Below are positions 49,474 through 58,133 of a stretch of 64,000 nucleotides of DNA, piece after piece. The translations under genes were made by a program, and so were the position numbers. Source of the stretch: an uncultured Burkholderiales bacterium (GTDB lineage: Bacteria; Pseudomonadota; Gammaproteobacteria; Burkholderiales; Burkholderiaceae); NCBI GenBank assembly GCA_946480465.1, contig CAMLJY010000033.1, positions 3,595 through 67,594 on the forward strand. Reading direction: 5' to 3'. Positions within the stretch are counted from its first letter, which is position 1; each line of letters opens with the position of its first letter. The notes beneath the pieces are model-generated. The model searched no databases, had not been told where the DNA came from, and saw only the letters and a program-made list of their open reading frames with translations.

Positions 49474-49719
49474 ATGAACCGCCTTCCGCCCGACCCGAAG
49501 CGCCCGGACGCCCGCGGCGCGGCCCCACGCCGTCGCGGCCGAGGCCAGCGCCGGCTGCATGGGCTGGCCTACGTGGCGGTGGCCGCGGGCGCGCTGGCCG
49601 CCGCCGGTTTGCAGCCGCCGCACACCGCGGCGGTGGAGGTGGGCACGGTGATGGTCGCGACCACGGCCGGCGGGGAGCTGGCGTGGCCGTCCGGCGGCCG
49701 GCCTGCCGCGGCGCGCTGA
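49474..49719 (+). CDS. Small single-TM hypothetical protein
   Basis: 81 residues from the ATG at 49474 with CAGGGAG upstream. A basic, Pro/Arg-rich N-terminus (RPDARGAAPRRRGRGQRR), one hydrophobic segment (LAYVAVAAGALAAAGLQ), then VEVGTVMVATTAGGELAWPSGG. No family is recognised. It lies between the receiver and metallopeptidase genes, all on one strand. Confidence 0.5.
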   Translation: MNRLPPDPKRPDARGAAPRRRGRGQRRLHGLAYVAVAAGALAAAGLQPPHTAAVEVGTVMVATTAGGELAWPSGGRPAAAR

Positions 49720-49750
49720 CGCCGCCGTCCGCATCGCTTGCCCCGGGCCC

Positions 49751-51115
49751 ATGATCCAATTCCGCTGCGGCCGCTGCGGCCAGGCCGTGTATTTCGAGAA
49801 CGTGCGCTGCGGCCAGTGCAACGCCCTGCTGGGCTTCCTGCCGGGTGAGCGCTGCATGGGCGCATTCGAGCCGGAGACGGCTGCGGACGTGCACGCGGCG
49901 ACGCCTGCGGCCACCACCGCCGGCGCCACCGCCGCCACCGCCGCCACCAGCACCATCACCGCCGCCGGCTCCGCGCCCGGAGCCACGCCTGTGGCCGGTG
50001 CAGTCGCTGCAGTCGGTCAAGTCGCTGCAGTCGCTTCGGCCCCTGCGGCAGGCAATGCCCCTGCCCCTGCCCCTGCCCCTGCCCCTGCCCCTGCCCCGCC
50101 CGAGCCGGCCGGGACGCCGCGCTGGCGCCGCGTCGGCGAGGGCTGCGCTGGCGCCGGCGCGCTGTTCAGGCCCTGCGCCAACCGGGTGCAGCACGACGTC
50201 TGCAACTGGATGCTCGATCCCGGCGACGAAGGGCCGCTGTGCCGCAGCTGCCGGCTGACGGCGGTGATCCCCGACCTGGCGGTGGCCGGCAACAAGGCCC
50301 GCTGGGCCGCGATCGAAGCGGCCAAGCGGCACCTGATGTTCACGCTGATCGAGCACGGGCTGGACCCCGAGCCCAAGACCTCGCCGGCGGACACCAAAGG
50401 CCTCGCGCTGCACCTGCTCGCTGCCGTGCCCGGCGGACTGCCGGTGATGACCGGCCATGCCGGCGGCATCGTGACGATCAACGTCGCCGAGGCCGACGAC
50501 GTCGAACGCGAAGCCACCCGCGTCGCCTTCGGCGAGCCGGTGCGCACGCTGCTGGGCCACCTGCGGCACGAGTTCGGCCACTACCTGCAGTACCGCTGGA
50601 TCACCGGTCCCGCGGCCGAGGCCTGCCGCGCCGCCTTCGGCGACGAACGCGCCGACTATGCCGCGGCGTTGGCGCGTTATCACGCCGAAGGGCCGCCGGC
50701 CGACTGGCAGCAGCGCTTCGTCAGTGCCTACGCCAGCGCCCATCCCTTCGAGGACTGGGCGGAAACCTGCGCCCACGTGCTGCTGGTGAGTGATGCGGTG
50801 CAGACCGCCGAGACCTGGGGCCTGCGGCTGGACGGCCCGGTGGCGCGGGCGCGGCCGCGCACTTTGCGCAGCCTGCCGATGGACCGGGTGGTCATCGAGC
50901 ACTGGCTGCCGGTGGCGCAGTTCCTGAACGCGATGAACCGCAGCCTGGGCCTGCGCGACGGCTACCCGTTCCTGATGCCCGATGCGGTGCTGGAGAAGAT
51001 GGCCGTGGTGCAGCGGCTGCTGGCGGATGCGGCGCGGCGGCGCAAGGCGGCCCGCTTCGCGGCGGGCGCGCTTGCGGGCGGCCAGGGTGCTGCCCGGGGC
51101 GCAGCCACGCGATGA
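49751..51115 (+). CDS. Putative zinc-binding metallopeptidase with split zinc-ribbon
   Basis: 454 residues. The N-terminal zinc ribbon ([26 protein letters not shown]), then about 80 residues of Ala/Thr/Pro linker, then the ribbon-associated second half ([32 protein letters not shown]), then the peptidase part with [12 protein letters not shown] (HExxH), [10 protein letters not shown] and [16 protein letters not shown]. This order fits the putative zinc-binding metallopeptidase family; in most relatives the two ribbon parts are adjacent. Probably cytoplasmic; the substrate is unknown. Confidence 0.82.
   Translation: MIQFRCGRCGQAVYFENVRCGQCNALLGFLPGERCMGAFEPETAADVHAATPAATTAGATAATAATSTITAAGSAPGATPVAGAVAAVGQVAAVASAPAAGNAPAPAPAPAPAPAPPEPAGTPRWRRVGEGCAGAGALFRPCANRVQHDVCNWMLDPGDEGPLCRSCRLTAVIPDLAVAGNKARWAAIEAAKRHLMFTLIEHGLDPEPKTSPADTKGLALHLLAAVPGGLPVMTGHAGGIVTINVAEADDVEREATRVAFGEPVRTLLGHLRHEFGHYLQYRWITGPAAEACRAAFGDERADYAAALARYHAEGPPADWQQRFVSAYASAHPFEDWAETCAHVLLVSDAVQTAETWGLRLDGPVARARPRTLRSLPMDRVVIEHWLPVAQFLNAMNRSLGLRDGYPFLMPDAVLEKMAVVQRLLADAARRRKAARFAAGALAGGQGAARGAATR
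50057..50098. repeat. Seven GCCCCT hexanucleotide units in the peptidase linker
   Basis: Six perfect GCCCCT units and one GCCCCG encode an Ala-Pro run. Copy change would keep frame and only alter linker length. Confidence 0.95.
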
Positions 51116-51256
51116 GCAGCAGCCGGCGGGGTCGGCGGCCCGATGAAGCCGTGAAATCCTGGCGCTGCCGGCGTCCGCACGCTTGAGGCGGATCAATGCG
51201 GCGCCGCGGCGGTTCGGCAGCATCGCGCGACACGCAGAACATCAGGGAGCCGCACG

Positions 51257-54200
51257 ATGCGGTCATGGCAGCGAATCACGGCCGTGCTTCGCGGCGAAGG
51301 GTCCGGCGTTTCTCCGCCGGGCGGCCGCCATTCACTCAGCAGGGGCCACGGCCCCGGCGATCAGCCGTCCGCCGCCGGCCGGCCCGGGATGGCCGGACAC
51401 ACGGGCCACACCCCGGGCCACACCCCGGGACACGCCCCGGCAAACACCCCGGGACACGCGGCGGCACAAGCCGGAGGCGGCGCCCACGGCGCCGCAGCTC
51501 GGGCAGCGCTGCTCTACGCGGCGTTCGGTGCGGCATGGATCCTCTGGTCGGACACCGCGCTGTTCCGGCTGGCCGAGGACGTGCCGGCCATGGCGGTGCT
51601 CAGCCGGTGGAAAGGACTGCTGTTCGTGCTGTTGTCGGCGGCGCTGGTCTACCTGCTGGCCCGCCGCTCGCGGGCTGCCGCCAGTGCGGCCGTGGCGCTG
51701 CCCGCGCCCGGCGCGGACGCGCGGCTGATCGTCGTGTCCGGCGTGGCGGCGCTGGCCATCCTGGGCACCGGTGTCGCCGGCGCGGTGTCCGCCGCACGCG
51801 CCGAGCGCGAGGAAGTCATCGGCCTCCTGCGCACGGTGGTCGAACTGAAGTCGGGACACTGGGAGCGCTGGCTGTGGGAGCGGCAGCACCAGGCCCGGTT
51901 CCTGGGCCGTGATCCGGAGCTGCTGCTCCTCGTCCAGCAGCGTGCGGCCGGGCAGGACGGCGGCGCATCCGCGGACGTTCTGCGCCGGGTCTGTGAACGG
52001 GGCGACTGCATCGGCGCCCGCCTGCACTGGCGCGATGGCTCTTCGCTGCCGGCCAACGGCGGACCGGCCGCAGACCACGTCGAACGCGCGCTGCGCACCT
52101 CGTCGGCGGAGTTCGCGGACGCCGTCGCCGGGGACAGCGCCGCCGCGTCGATCGAGCTGGCCGTGCCGGTGGCCGCCGCGCCGGGTTCGGCACCGGCGGC
52201 GCCCGCGGTGCTGGTGCTGCGCTTCGACGCGAGCGCGGCAATCGCCGAACTGCTGGAACCCGCGGGCCGGGCCTTCGCCCCGATGCAGGTGCTGTTGTCG
52301 CGCCGCGAGGACGCGTCGCAGGTCGTGCTGCACGGCGGCACTGGCGACGGCTCGGCCAGCACGCTGCGCCGGTTCACGCCGGCCGCCACGTCGTCGTGGC
52401 CCGTGGACCTGCCCGCGGGCGGCGGGGCGCGCACATTCGGCGCCTCGGGGGACGACGGGACCGAGGTCGTCGGTGTGGCCAGCCGGCCCCGGTCGCTCGG
52501 CTGGACGCTGTCGGCCCATGTCGCCGCGCAGCACCTGCTGCAGCGGGCCTGGGGTGCCATCGGGTGGATCGTCGTCGCGGCCTTGGCGGCGCTGGCAGGC
52601 GCCACGGTGGCCGCGTTCGGCCTGCACCAGCGGCGCGAACTCGCCTTTGCGCGCCGCGAGCATGCGCAGCAGCAGCTGCGGCTGCAAACCGCGGGCCTGC
52701 TGGACGCCATCGCCAACGGCACGCCGGACGTGATTTACGCGAAAGACCTGCAGGGCCGGTACCTGTTCGCCAATGCGGCGGCCTGCCGGGCGCTCGGCAG
52801 GCCGGTCGGCGAAGTGATCGGGCGCGACAGCAGCGCCTTCCTGTCGGCAGCGGATGCCGCGCGCGTGGCGGCACTGGATGCCGAAGTGATGGCCTGCGGC
52901 GAGGTCCGCTGCAGCGAGGGGGAACTGGCCACGGCCGAAGGCAGGCGCGACTACCTGCATACGATCGGCCCGCTGCGCGATGCCGCGGGACGCCTCACCG
53001 GCACCTTCGGCATCCTGCATGACGTGACCGAGCGCCGGCGGCAGGAACTGCGCCACCGGCAGTGGGCCAAGGCCTTCGAGAGCACGCGCGACGGCGTGAT
53101 GATCTGCGACGCTCGGGGCCGCATCGAGAGCATCAACCCAGCCTTCACCGAGATCACCGGCTACGCGCTCGACGAGATCGTGGGCCGCACGCCGGCGCTG
53201 CTGCACTCGGGGCGCCAGGACCGCGCGTTCTACCGCGCGCAATGGGCCTGCCTGAAGGCCGCGGGCCACTGGCGCGGAGAGATCTGGAATCGGCGCCGCA
53301 GCGGCGAGGTCTATCCCGAGTGGCTGACGATCCACGCCGTGCGCAGCGAGGCCGGCGAGGTCAGCAACTACGTCGGCGTCTTCACCGACATCACCCGCGT
53401 GAAGGAAGACGAGGCCCGGCTGGAGCGGCTGGCCAACTTCGATCCGCTGACCGAGCGGCCGAACCGCCGCCTGATGCTGTCGCGCCTGCAGCAGGCCCTG
53501 GCGCAGGGCCAGCGGCACGGCCGGCGCACGGCGCTGCTGTACATCGACCTGGACGGGTTCAAGACCGTCAACGACAGCCTGGGACACCCCGCCGGCGACG
53601 AACTGCTGGTGTGCATCGCGCAGCGCCTGGGCGATCGGCTGCGCGAGGGCGACACGCTGGGCCGGCTCGGCGGGGACGAATTCCTCGTGCTCGTGGAGTC
53701 GGTGCCGCATCCCGAGGACGTGGCGACGCTGGCCCGCGACCTGCTGGCCGCGGTGGCGCAGCCGGTGATGCTGAGCGGCGGCCGCGAGGCCTACGTGACG
53801 GCCAGCATCGGCATCAGCCTGCACCCGGAAGACGGCGCCAGCGGCGCGACCGAGCTGCTGCGCGATGCCGATGCCGCGATGTACCGGGCGAAGGAACTGG
53901 GGCGCAACTGCTTCAGCTTCTACACGCAGGAGCTGAACGCCCAGGCCATCTCCAAGCTGGACACCGAAGCCGCGCTGAGCCGCGCGGCCGAGCGTGGCGA
54001 GCTGCTGCTGCACTACCAGCCCAAGGTGGAGGCCGCGAACGGCCGCATCAGCGGCGCCGAGGCGCTGCTGCGCTGGCAGCGCGACGGCGAGCTGGTGCCA
54101 CCCTGCCGGTTCATTCCGCTGGCCGAGGCCAGCAGCCTGATCCTGCACATCGGCGAGTGGGTGATCGACCAGGCCTGCGGGCAGATCCGCCGCTGGCGCG

Positions 54201-54796
54201 AGGCCGGGCTGGAGATGCCGTGCATCGCCGTCAACGTGGCCGCGCGCCAGTTCGCCGCCGGCAACCTGGACCAGGTGGTGCGCGAAGCGCTGCAACGCCA
54301 CGGCGTGCCCGCGGACCGGCTGGAGCTGGAGCTGACGGAAAGCATGCTGGTCGAGCAGCCCGAGCGAGGCATCGCGCTGCTGGGGCGGCTGCGGGACATC
54401 GGCGTGAAGCTGTCGCTCGACGATTTCGGCACCGGCTACTCGAGCCTGGCCTACCTGCGCCAGTTCCCGATCGACTCGCTGAAGATCGACAAGTCCTTCG
54501 TCGACGAGATCGGCCGCGGACCGAACGGCACCGCCATCGTCGATGCGGTGATCGAGCTGGCGCACCGGCTGCACCTGACGGTCGTCGCCGAGGGCGTGGA
54601 GACCGATGCCCAGCAGGACCACCTGCGGCAGCGGGGATGCGACGTGCTGCAGGGCTATCGCGTCGGCCGGCCGATGGGGGCCGACGCCTTCGAGGCGCGC
54701 TGGCGCGCGCAATCGTCGACTGCGACCGGCGTTGCGGGCGGGCTTGCCGCGCCTGCCGGGACGACAGTGCCGGAATCGGCCGAGCCGGGCGCCTGA
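51257..54796 (+). CDS. Large membrane PAS-PAS-GGDEF-EAL cyclic-di-GMP protein
   Basis: 1179 residues; ATG at 51257 with CAGGGAG at good spacing. Low-complexity lead containing GHTPGHTPGHAPANTPGHA, TM helices at about 80-135 and 155-180, a periplasmic sensor region to about 430, TM at about 435-460, PAS1 (ANGTPDVIYAKDLQGRYLFANAA), PAS2 (GVMICDARGRIESINPAFTEITGY), GGDEF (RLGGDEF, I-site REGD) and EAL ([51 protein letters not shown]). Both enzymatic motifs look intact. DPLTERPNRR replaces the usual DxLTGLPNR. Tethers c-di-GMP turnover to a periplasmic signal. Confidence 0.9.
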   Translation: MRSWQRITAVLRGEGSGVSPPGGRHSLSRGHGPGDQPSAAGRPGMAGHTGHTPGHTPGHAPANTPGHAAAQAGGGAHGAAARAALLYAAFGAAWILWSDTALFRLAEDVPAMAVLSRWKGLLFVLLSAALVYLLARRSRAAASAAVALPAPGADARLIVVSGVAALAILGTGVAGAVSAARAEREEVIGLLRTVVELKSGHWERWLWERQHQARFLGRDPELLLLVQQRAAGQDGGASADVLRRVCERGDCIGARLHWRDGSSLPANGGPAADHVERALRTSSAEFADAVAGDSAAASIELAVPVAAAPGSAPAAPAVLVLRFDASAAIAELLEPAGRAFAPMQVLLSRREDASQVVLHGGTGDGSASTLRRFTPAATSSWPVDLPAGGGARTFGASGDDGTEVVGVASRPRSLGWTLSAHVAAQHLLQRAWGAIGWIVVAALAALAGATVAAFGLHQRRELAFARREHAQQQLRLQTAGLLDAIANGTPDVIYAKDLQGRYLFANAAACRALGRPVGEVIGRDSSAFLSAADAARVAALDAEVMACGEVRCSEGELATAEGRRDYLHTIGPLRDAAGRLTGTFGILHDVTERRRQELRHRQWAKAFESTRDGVMICDARGRIESINPAFTEITGYALDEIVGRTPALLHSGRQDRAFYRAQWACLKAAGHWRGEIWNRRRSGEVYPEWLTIHAVRSEAGEVSNYVGVFTDITRVKEDEARLERLANFDPLTERPNRRLMLSRLQQALAQGQRHGRRTALLYIDLDGFKTVNDSLGHPAGDELLVCIAQRLGDRLREGDTLGRLGGDEFLVLVESVPHPEDVATLARDLLAAVAQPVMLSGGREAYVTASIGISLHPEDGASGATELLRDADAAMYRAKELGRNCFSFYTQELNAQAISKLDTEAALSRAAERGELLLHYQPKVEAANGRISGAEALLRWQRDGELVPPCRFIPLAEASSLILHIGEWVIDQACGQIRRWREAGLEMPCIAVNVAARQFAAGNLDQVVREALQRHGVPADRLELELTESMLVEQPERGIALLGRLRDIGVKLSLDDFGTGYSSLAYLRQFPIDSLKIDKSFVDEIGRGPNGTAIVDAVIELAHRLHLTVVAEGVETDAQQDHLRQRGCDVLQGYRVGRPMGADAFEARWRAQSSTATGVAGGLAAPAGTTVPESAEPGA
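51406..51453. repeat. Four imperfect 12-bp units at the 5' end of the PAS-GGDEF-EAL gene
   Basis: CCACACCCCGGG twice exactly, then two variants. They encode His-Thr-Pro-Gly-like units in the cytoplasmic lead; a His-rich flexible N-terminus results. Confidence 0.85.
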
Positions 54797-54879
54797 AGCC
54801 GCGGCCGGCGGGACCCGCCCGCGCGGCGGATGGCGCGACAACCCTCGCCGCGTCCGCGGCGGCACGCCTGCTGCGCCGC

Positions 54880-54924
54880 GCCTACCGCGACGGCGCCTAC
54901 CGCGGCGGCGCCTACCGCGGCGGC
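54880..54924. repeat. Three 15-bp tandem units across the hemerythrin-like stop codon
   Basis: GCCTACCGCG(A/G)CGGC three times; the minus-strand stop TAG at 54914-54912 lies within the third copy. This repeats the layout seen at the GST stop. The rest of 54797-54911 holds no visible gene. Confidence 0.9.
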
Positions 54925-55499
54925 TCGCCGACCGGGTCGGCCTCTTCGCTCTCGAAGCGCGGGCCGTGGCCGTCCGCCAGCTCGGCCAGCAGGTCGTCGC
55001 GGCGCTGCATCAGCTGCAGCGCAATGGCGTGGAAGTCCAGCGGGCTGCGCATCGCGGCCGGGTGCAGTTCGTGGGCTTCCCGCGCGAGGTGCAGCTCGAA
55101 CAGTTCGCCGATCACCAGCACGCGCGCGTCGAAGAGCGGATCGTCCGGCGCCATCTCGACGACGCGTGCGGTCAGCTCGCGCAGGCATTCATGCTCCACC
55201 TCGGCCACGTCGATCAGGCTGGCGTCGTGCATGGCCGCTCGCAAAGCCGGGTAGAAGACCTCGTCTTCCACCTGCAGCTGCACCGCCAGTTCGGCGCACA
55301 GCCGGCGCGCCAGGCCGCCGCGCCGGGTGCCGCTGCCGGCGCGGCGGCGTTCGCACAGCGCCCGGTAGCGGGCGAGCAGGCAGCGCACCGTGGACTGGCC
55401 GGAGATCAGCAGGTCCAGCACCTCCTCGGCGCCGGCGGGCGCGCCGCCCGGCCAGGGGCGGACGCGGTTGGTGTCGAACAGGGCGGTGTCGTTGATCAT
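54912..55499 (-). CDS. Hemerythrin-like (HHE) protein lacking two iron-ligand histidines
   Basis: 195 residues from the ATG at 55499 (GGAGCCCGCG upstream). The HHE pattern is clear: LLISGQSTVRCLLARY, LCAELAVQLQVEDEVFYPALR, VEHECLRELTARVVE and VIGELFELHLAREAHELHPA. In active members the first two blocks have His (DHxxV and LxxH); here both are Gln. The later His and the acidic ligands remain. Oxygen or nitric-oxide binding at a normal di-iron site is therefore doubtful; a structural or altered-metal role is likely. Preceded by shared-element copy E. Confidence 0.8.
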   Translation of the reverse strand: MINDTALFDTNRVRPWPGGAPAGAEEVLDLLISGQSTVRCLLARYRALCERRRAGSGTRRGGLARRLCAELAVQLQVEDEVFYPALRAAMHDASLIDVAEVEHECLRELTARVVEMAPDDPLFDARVLVIGELFELHLAREAHELHPAAMRSPLDFHAIALQLMQRRDDLLAELADGHGPRFESEEADPVGEPPR

Positions 55500-55570
55500 C
55501 GCGGGCTCCGGCAGGTGGGCGCTGGCCGCGGCCCGGGCCGTCCCGGCCTGCCGCCTCAGCATGCGGCTGA

Positions 55571-55602
55571 TGCTAGGCGCCGAAGTCCGCGGCTCCCATC
55601 CC
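55571..55602 (-). promoter_or_regulatory. Shared bipartite element, copy E (hemerythrin-like gene)
   Basis: Minus strand: GGGATG (55602-55597), exactly 19 nt, CCTAGCA (55577-55571), next base T giving TAGCAT. 71 bp before the ATG at 55499. Shares a 357-bp divergent gap (55500-55856) with copy D; I see no gene in that gap. Confidence 0.65.
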
Positions 55603-55708
55603 CCGGCAGCGCGCATTGCCGTCGGAGCGGTCCTACGCCGTGCGCGCAAGGGCGCAGGGGGGCCGCACGCCGCTGTCGGCCCAGTCCGACACGGCGGCGC
55701 GGCCAAGG

Positions 55709-55740
55709 CTGATGGCTCGTGAATGACGCGGCACCTACGC
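55709..55740 (+). promoter_or_regulatory. Shared bipartite element, copy D (BON lipoprotein gene)
   Basis: CTGATG (55709-55714), exactly 19 nt, CCTACGC (55734-55740), next base T giving TACGCT. 116 bp before the ATG at 55857, so the mRNA would have a leader of about 105 nt. Confidence 0.6.
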
Positions 55741-55856
55741 TGTGGGGCATGGAGGAGCACGGCAATGCGTGCCCGCCAGCCGCCCGGCACTGCACCGGAC
55801 CGCGGCCTTCCACCCTCATCGCCGCCGCAGCGGCACACGCCTCCGAAAGGTCCAGC

Positions 55857-56303
55857 ATGAAGCACTCCATCGCCCTGATCGCCGCGGCCGCCGCCGCACT
55901 GACCCTCAGTGCCTGCGATCGCCGCGACGACACCACCGTCGGCCAGCAGGTCGATTCCGCCGTTGCCAGCGCGGATGCCGCCGCGGAGCGCGCCAGGCAG
56001 GAAGCGGCCGAGGCCAAGGCCCGCGTCGAGTCGGCCGCGGAGAGCGCCGGCCAGCGCATGGAAGGCGCGGCGGACAAGGCGGCCGACAAGGTGGCCGATG
56101 CCGCCATCACCGCCAGCGTGAATGCCGCGCTGGCGCGCGACCCCAGCCTGAGCGCGCTGCGCATCGACGTCGACACGGTCAACGGCACCGTCTCGCTGAA
56201 GGGCACGGCACCCGACCAGACCGCCCGCACCCGGGCCACCGAGCTGGCCTCCGCGGTGAAGGGCGTGACGAACGTGGACAACCAGCTCGAAGTGCGCGGC
56301 TGA
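55857..56303 (+). CDS. BON-domain lipoprotein
   Basis: 148 residues from the ATG at 55857 (GAAAGG upstream). Signal with a lipobox-like LTLSAC, an Ala/Glu/Arg helical linker with DKAADKVADAAIT, and one BON domain (ITASVNAALARDPSLSALRIDVDTVNGTVSLKGTAPDQTARTRATELASAVKGVTNVDNQLEV). BON proteins bind phospholipid at the envelope and are often osmotic- or envelope-stress induced (OsmY/YraP type). Preceded by shared-element copy D and followed by a strong intrinsic terminator. Confidence 0.9.
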   Translation: MKHSIALIAAAAAALTLSACDRRDDTTVGQQVDSAVASADAAAERARQEAAEAKARVESAAESAGQRMEGAADKAADKVADAAITASVNAALARDPSLSALRIDVDTVNGTVSLKGTAPDQTARTRATELASAVKGVTNVDNQLEVRG

Positions 56304-56359
56304 TCCAGCAACCAGTTTCGGGCCGCGGGTCGTTCCCTCCCCGACCCCGGCCTCCCCAG

Positions 56360-56390
56360 GGGGCGTCCGCCAGTGCGGACGCCCCTTTCT
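56360..56390 (+). terminator. Rho-independent terminator after the BON gene
   Basis: GGGGCGTCCGC, loop CAGT, GCGGACGCCCC, then TTTCTC: a perfect 11-bp stem with a T-rich tail 56 bp after the stop. Confidence 0.9.
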
Positions 56391-56495
56391 CATGGGGCCG
56401 GCGTTGAGCTTGTCCGCCGCCCCTAGGGATTACCCGTAAGCAACGGTGAATGAACGGGTTCACAATGACGACACCACGAAACACTGGTTCGTCAC

Positions 56496-58118
56496 ATGAA
56501 ACCGAAACCCGCCTTCCCCTCGGTCCGCCCGATCACCCTGGCGCTGGCCGCCTGCCTTGCCGCTGCCGCCCTGCCGGCCGCCGCGGCCGACCTGCGCATC
56601 GGATTCAACAGCGAGATCACCTCGGCGGATCCGCACGTGCATGCGGTGGCGAACCGCAACGTGTGGATGCACGTGTACGAGCCGCTGGTGCGCCAGGACG
56701 CGCAGCTGCGCGCCGCGCCCGGCCTGGCGCGCGGCTGGCGGGCGATGGATCCGACGACCTGGGTCTTCACGCTGCGCCCCAACGTCGTCTTCCACGATGG
56801 CAGCCCGATGACGGCCGAGGACGTCAAGTTCTCCATCGACCGCGCCCGGGCCATGCCCGGCGCCCGCACCTTGCGCGCCTACCTGAAGGCCATCGAGTCG
56901 GTGAACGTCATCGACCCGATGACCATCCAGGTGAAGACCAACGGCCCCAGTCCTGCGCTGCCGGACAACCTGAGCCTGGTCGTCGTGGTGCCGCGGTCCA
57001 TCGGCAAGCCGGACGAGGATGCGTTCGCGCAGGGCAAGGTCGCCATCGGCACCGGCCCCTACAAGTTCGGCGAATGGGTGCGCGGCCAGCGCGTGGTGCT
57101 GACCCGCAACGACAAGTACTGGGGCGAGCGCGAACCCTGGGACAAGGTGAGCTTCGAGTTCATTCCCAAGGAACCGGCGCGCGCCACCGCGCTGCTGACC
57201 GGCGCGGTGGACATCATCAACGGCGCGTCCAACAGCGTGATCGAGGCGCTGAAGCGCAACCCGTCGATGGAGCAGGCGTCGATGGTGTCGTACATGCTGA
57301 ACTACCTGTTCCTGGACCAGCGGCCCACCACGCCGCTGGTGACGGATGCGGGCGGCAAGCCCCTGGCCTCGAACCCGCTGACCAACGTGAAGGTGCGGCA
57401 GGCGCTGTCGCTGGCGATCGACCGCGAGCTGATCGCCCGCAAGGTGATGAAGGGCGACTCCGAGCCCACGGCCCAGCTGGTGCCGGAAGGATTCTTCGGC
57501 CACGAGCCGGCGCTGAAGGCGCCGCGCGCCGACGTCACCCGGGCGCGCGCGCTGCTGACCGAAGCCGGCTACCCACAGGGCTTCCAGATGACCCTGTACT
57601 GCACCAATGACCGCTACCTGGGCGACGCCAAGGTGTGCGAAGCGCTGGGCCAGATGCTGACGCAGGCCGGCATCAAGACGGCGGTGCAGACGCAGCCCTA
57701 CGCGGTGGTGCAGGGCAAGGCGCAGGGCGCCAAGCCCGACGCCAGCGACCTGAGCGTCGCCATGATGGGCATCGGCGCCGTCTCCGGCGATTCGCTGCAG
57801 CCGCTGATTGCCACGCTGCAAAGCCGCGACCCCAAGGCCGGTACCGGGCAGAACAACTACGGCCGCTACGGCCATCCCAAGCTGGACGCCCTGATCGCGC
57901 AGGCCAGCAAGACCATCTCGCCGCCCGAGCGCGAGGCCCTGCAGCGCCAGGCGGCGAACCTGGTGGTCGAGGACGTCGGCATCATTCCGCTGCACCACAT
58001 CAAGGCGGGATGGGCATTCCGCAAGGGCCTCGGCATCACGCCGCGCAGCGACGGCTTCACCTACGCGATGAACGTGCGCGAAGGCGGCGCCGCCGGCGCC
58101 GCGGCGGCCTCCAAGTAA
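56496..58118 (+). CDS. Peptide/nickel-type ABC transporter solute-binding protein (SBP family 5)
   Basis: 540 residues. Signal peptide to about residue 30 (ALAACLAAAALPAAAA). Family-5 blocks: DLRIGFNSEITSADPHVHAVANRNVWMHVYEPLV, WVFTLRPNVVFHDGSPMTAEDVKFSIDRA, GTGPYKFGEWVRGQRVVLTRNDKYWG, NVKVRQALSLAIDRELIARKVMKG, and a C-terminal NNYGRYGHPKLDALIAQA. A periplasmic binder for peptides or similar. First gene of the dpp-like operon; a GGGATTACCC palindrome (56426-56435) and a GTGAA/TTCAC pair lie upstream. Confidence 0.93.
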   Translation: MKPKPAFPSVRPITLALAACLAAAALPAAAADLRIGFNSEITSADPHVHAVANRNVWMHVYEPLVRQDAQLRAAPGLARGWRAMDPTTWVFTLRPNVVFHDGSPMTAEDVKFSIDRARAMPGARTLRAYLKAIESVNVIDPMTIQVKTNGPSPALPDNLSLVVVVPRSIGKPDEDAFAQGKVAIGTGPYKFGEWVRGQRVVLTRNDKYWGEREPWDKVSFEFIPKEPARATALLTGAVDIINGASNSVIEALKRNPSMEQASMVSYMLNYLFLDQRPTTPLVTDAGGKPLASNPLTNVKVRQALSLAIDRELIARKVMKGDSEPTAQLVPEGFFGHEPALKAPRADVTRARALLTEAGYPQGFQMTLYCTNDRYLGDAKVCEALGQMLTQAGIKTAVQTQPYAVVQGKAQGAKPDASDLSVAMMGIGAVSGDSLQPLIATLQSRDPKAGTGQNNYGRYGHPKLDALIAQASKTISPPEREALQRQAANLVVEDVGIIPLHHIKAGWAFRKGLGITPRSDGFTYAMNVREGGAAGAAAASK

Positions 58119-58133
58119 CACGCGAGGCACGCG

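Noticed and set aside
51332..54865. A 3.5-kb open frame on the minus strand
   Set aside because: Antisense of the PAS-GGDEF-EAL gene, whose domains are all intact on the plus strand.
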